Assembly: GCF_028389875.1 (NCBI RefSeq)
Contig: NC_084666.1
Coordinates: forward strand, 66,596,422-66,660,421
Length of the DNA stretch: 64,000 nucleotides
Direction of reading: 5' to 3'
Origin: Rhea pennata
Lineage: Eukaryota; Chordata; Aves; Rheiformes; Rheidae
Part shown: positions 62,519-64,000 of the stretch, one piece after another
Position numbering within the stretch: the first letter of the stretch is position 1
Layout of the letters: every line of letters starts with the position of its first letter
Translations under genes and position numbers: made by a program
Notes under the pieces: generated by a model
Database searches by the model: none
Told to the model about the DNA's origin: nothing
Seen by the model: the letters and a program-made list of their open reading frames with translations, nothing else

Positions 62519-63643
62519 ATGGCCGACGTAAGTGTGGGCCGCAACCGGGCGCGCGGGCGGCGGGGAGAGGGGCGCCGCCGTTGGGGCGGCGGTTGGGCGC
62601 GCGGGCAGCCGTTAACGGCCGCCGTCGCGCGCCGCGGGGAGCCGGGCCCGCCGCACGGGCGGCCGGGGAAGGGGCGGCGGCGTCGCCGAGGGCTGAGGGT
62701 CGCCTCCGTTTGAGCGGCTTCCGCGGGCGGTTTCCGCGGAAAAGCGCCTTGACGCCCGCCTCTCCCTTCAGGACCTGAAGAGGTTTCTCTACAAGAAGCT
62801 GCCGAGGTAAGCGCGCCGCGCCGGAGCGTTTCGCAAAGCGCCGCGTTTGCTTAGTTGTGTTGCGGTGCAGCGAAGGTAGCAGCGCGATGGCTTTCGGAAG
62901 CACCCGCGCAGCGTGGCTGGCTTGGTGTAAGCCGCTTTTAAGCCGCGGCAGAGCCTGTCTGCGCGGCGTTTGCCTTGCTCGTCGGGGACGTAGCGAACCT
63001 GAAGGTTAGCGCGTCTCTTTGGTGTGTAAACGAGATGGAAGTACCTTTAGATGAAACCAGCGTGGCCTTGTATTTGCGCGTTTGAAAGGAAGTTTAAGTG
63101 TGCTTCATGGCTTCTCAATGAGAAGTGGGGGAAAAACACCCTTAGTGTGACTCAGTTTCAGAGTCTCTGATAACTCATTTTCTGGTGATCGCAAATTATT
63201 AGTATTATTGAACAGCTGCAGTCAGGGAGTACGTGCAAACGCAGTAAAACTTACCCTTAGTAACTGTGTGTGCTATCTAAAGTCTCTTGCTTGAATAATG
63301 AAGTTTTTTGCAGTAACGTTCCTCTCTCTGAAGCTAAAAGTTCCGCACTACTTTCAGTATTTTTATTTTACGTTCCTCGTTTAACTTCTTTCAAGAGACC
63401 ATGGTTCTTGAGTAGTGTCTATTTTACAAGTCTATTCTAATTAAGTAGCAGTTTCACAATAGGCAGAGTTTATTGCAGCAATTTTTTCCATATTACTTTC
63501 TTTGCATTCTTGCATGTTTGTGCAGAAAAAAAGTTCTTTGCCACTCATTACTCTTCATTTTCAAATTTTCTTCATTTTCTGCAGCGTTGAAGGTCTTCAT
63601 GCTATTGTAGTATCAGACAGAGATGGTGTGCCTGTTATCAAAG
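62519..63643 (+). CDS. LAMTOR3: Ragulator complex protein LAMTOR3 (MP1), 5' part
   Basis: Three coding exons: 62519-62527 (ATG GCC GAC), 62772-62806 and 63585-63643, all with canonical splice sites. They encode residues 1-34 plus the first base of codon 35; this segment is identical to the human protein as I recall it (MADDLKRFLYKK..., then VVSDRDGVPVIK). LAMTOR3 is a roadblock-fold scaffold that pairs with LAMTOR2 in Ragulator on late endosomes and lysosomes, supporting mTORC1 activation by Rag GTPases and MEK1-ERK signalling. The usual length is 124 residues, so about 90 remain beyond the right edge. After exon 3 the genomic frame reads into the intron and stops at 63,688-63,690, which is not the true end. 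It lies head to tail with DNAJB14, as in human. Confidence 0.95.
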
Positions 63644-64000
63644 GTAAACTTCAGCTTCTCACTGTGCACTGCAAAGGAGCTCTTGATTGAACGCCAGGGC
63701 AGTTGGGGAGTTTTCCTGAAGAACAGACTCTTCTACGTTTACATCTGGAGTCTGTGAATATCAGAGGTTGAAGATTTGCATTAAATTTTTACTTTAACAG
63801 TCAATTGTGTACCTCTTTAATTTAGTCTTTTCATCCGTTTGTGTATATGCAATGTTCCTGATATTGAAGTCCGCAGGAATTGGCCTGTTCTGCATCATCA
63901 GTGAATATGGTTGGAATGCTATAAGATGTTTATGTCTTAAAATCATTTGCAGGTTGTTATAAGATGCTAGGAGAGAGCTTAGCAGTATTTTGTTAGCACA

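Noticed and set aside
62080-62903. Long ORFs on both strands over the LAMTOR3 CpG island
   Set aside because: Frames conflict with the true LAMTOR3 exons and show no family resemblance.

Overview
The window is vertebrate nuclear DNA, most likely from a bird or another compact sauropsid genome. It holds four intron-bearing protein-coding genes with canonical GT/AG junctions and CpG-island promoters. Three are plus-strand genes in the order H2AZ1 - DNAJB14 - LAMTOR3, the order known on human 4q23 (read in reverse). DNAJB14 spans only about 24 kb here, CpG islands are sharp, and I recognise almost no transposable elements. The bird call is inference from compactness and repeat poverty; I cannot name the species.

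Region 1-8,200: no recognised gene. The first 3.6 kb has several CpG-rich patches separated by an AT-rich, TAATTA-bearing block, and looks regulatory. Region 8,204-17,225, minus strand: a five-exon gene that no single ORF reveals. It reads as a 167-residue protein with a basic N-terminal tail, one transmembrane helix and about two Sel1-like repeats. I do not recognise this gene, and I recall none at this position in the human order. It is the main discovery of the window. Region 17,400-27,000: gene-poor, with a candidate TATA/CCAAT promoter plus splice donor near 23,470-23,633, some microsatellites and no recognised coding sequence.

Region 27,300-30,200: H2AZ1, encoding histone variant H2A.Z.1 (five coding exons, 128 aa), with two CCAAT boxes, a TATA box and a CHR-like element. 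Region 31,400 to about 60,200: DNAJB14, an ER-membrane J-protein (eight coding exons, 380 aa) with a CpG-island promoter, large introns and a probably long 3' UTR with several poly(A) signals. Region 62,200-64,000: the 5' end of LAMTOR3, a Ragulator subunit; three coding exons (residues 1-34) are present and the rest lies beyond the window.

The genes do not form a pathway. The three plus-strand genes are broadly expressed genes arranged head to tail with short spacers. The Sel1-like gene points away from H2AZ1, with about 10.6 kb between the H2AZ1 transcription start and its start codon. NRF1-type GCGCATGC motifs recur in the CpG islands of all three plus-strand genes.
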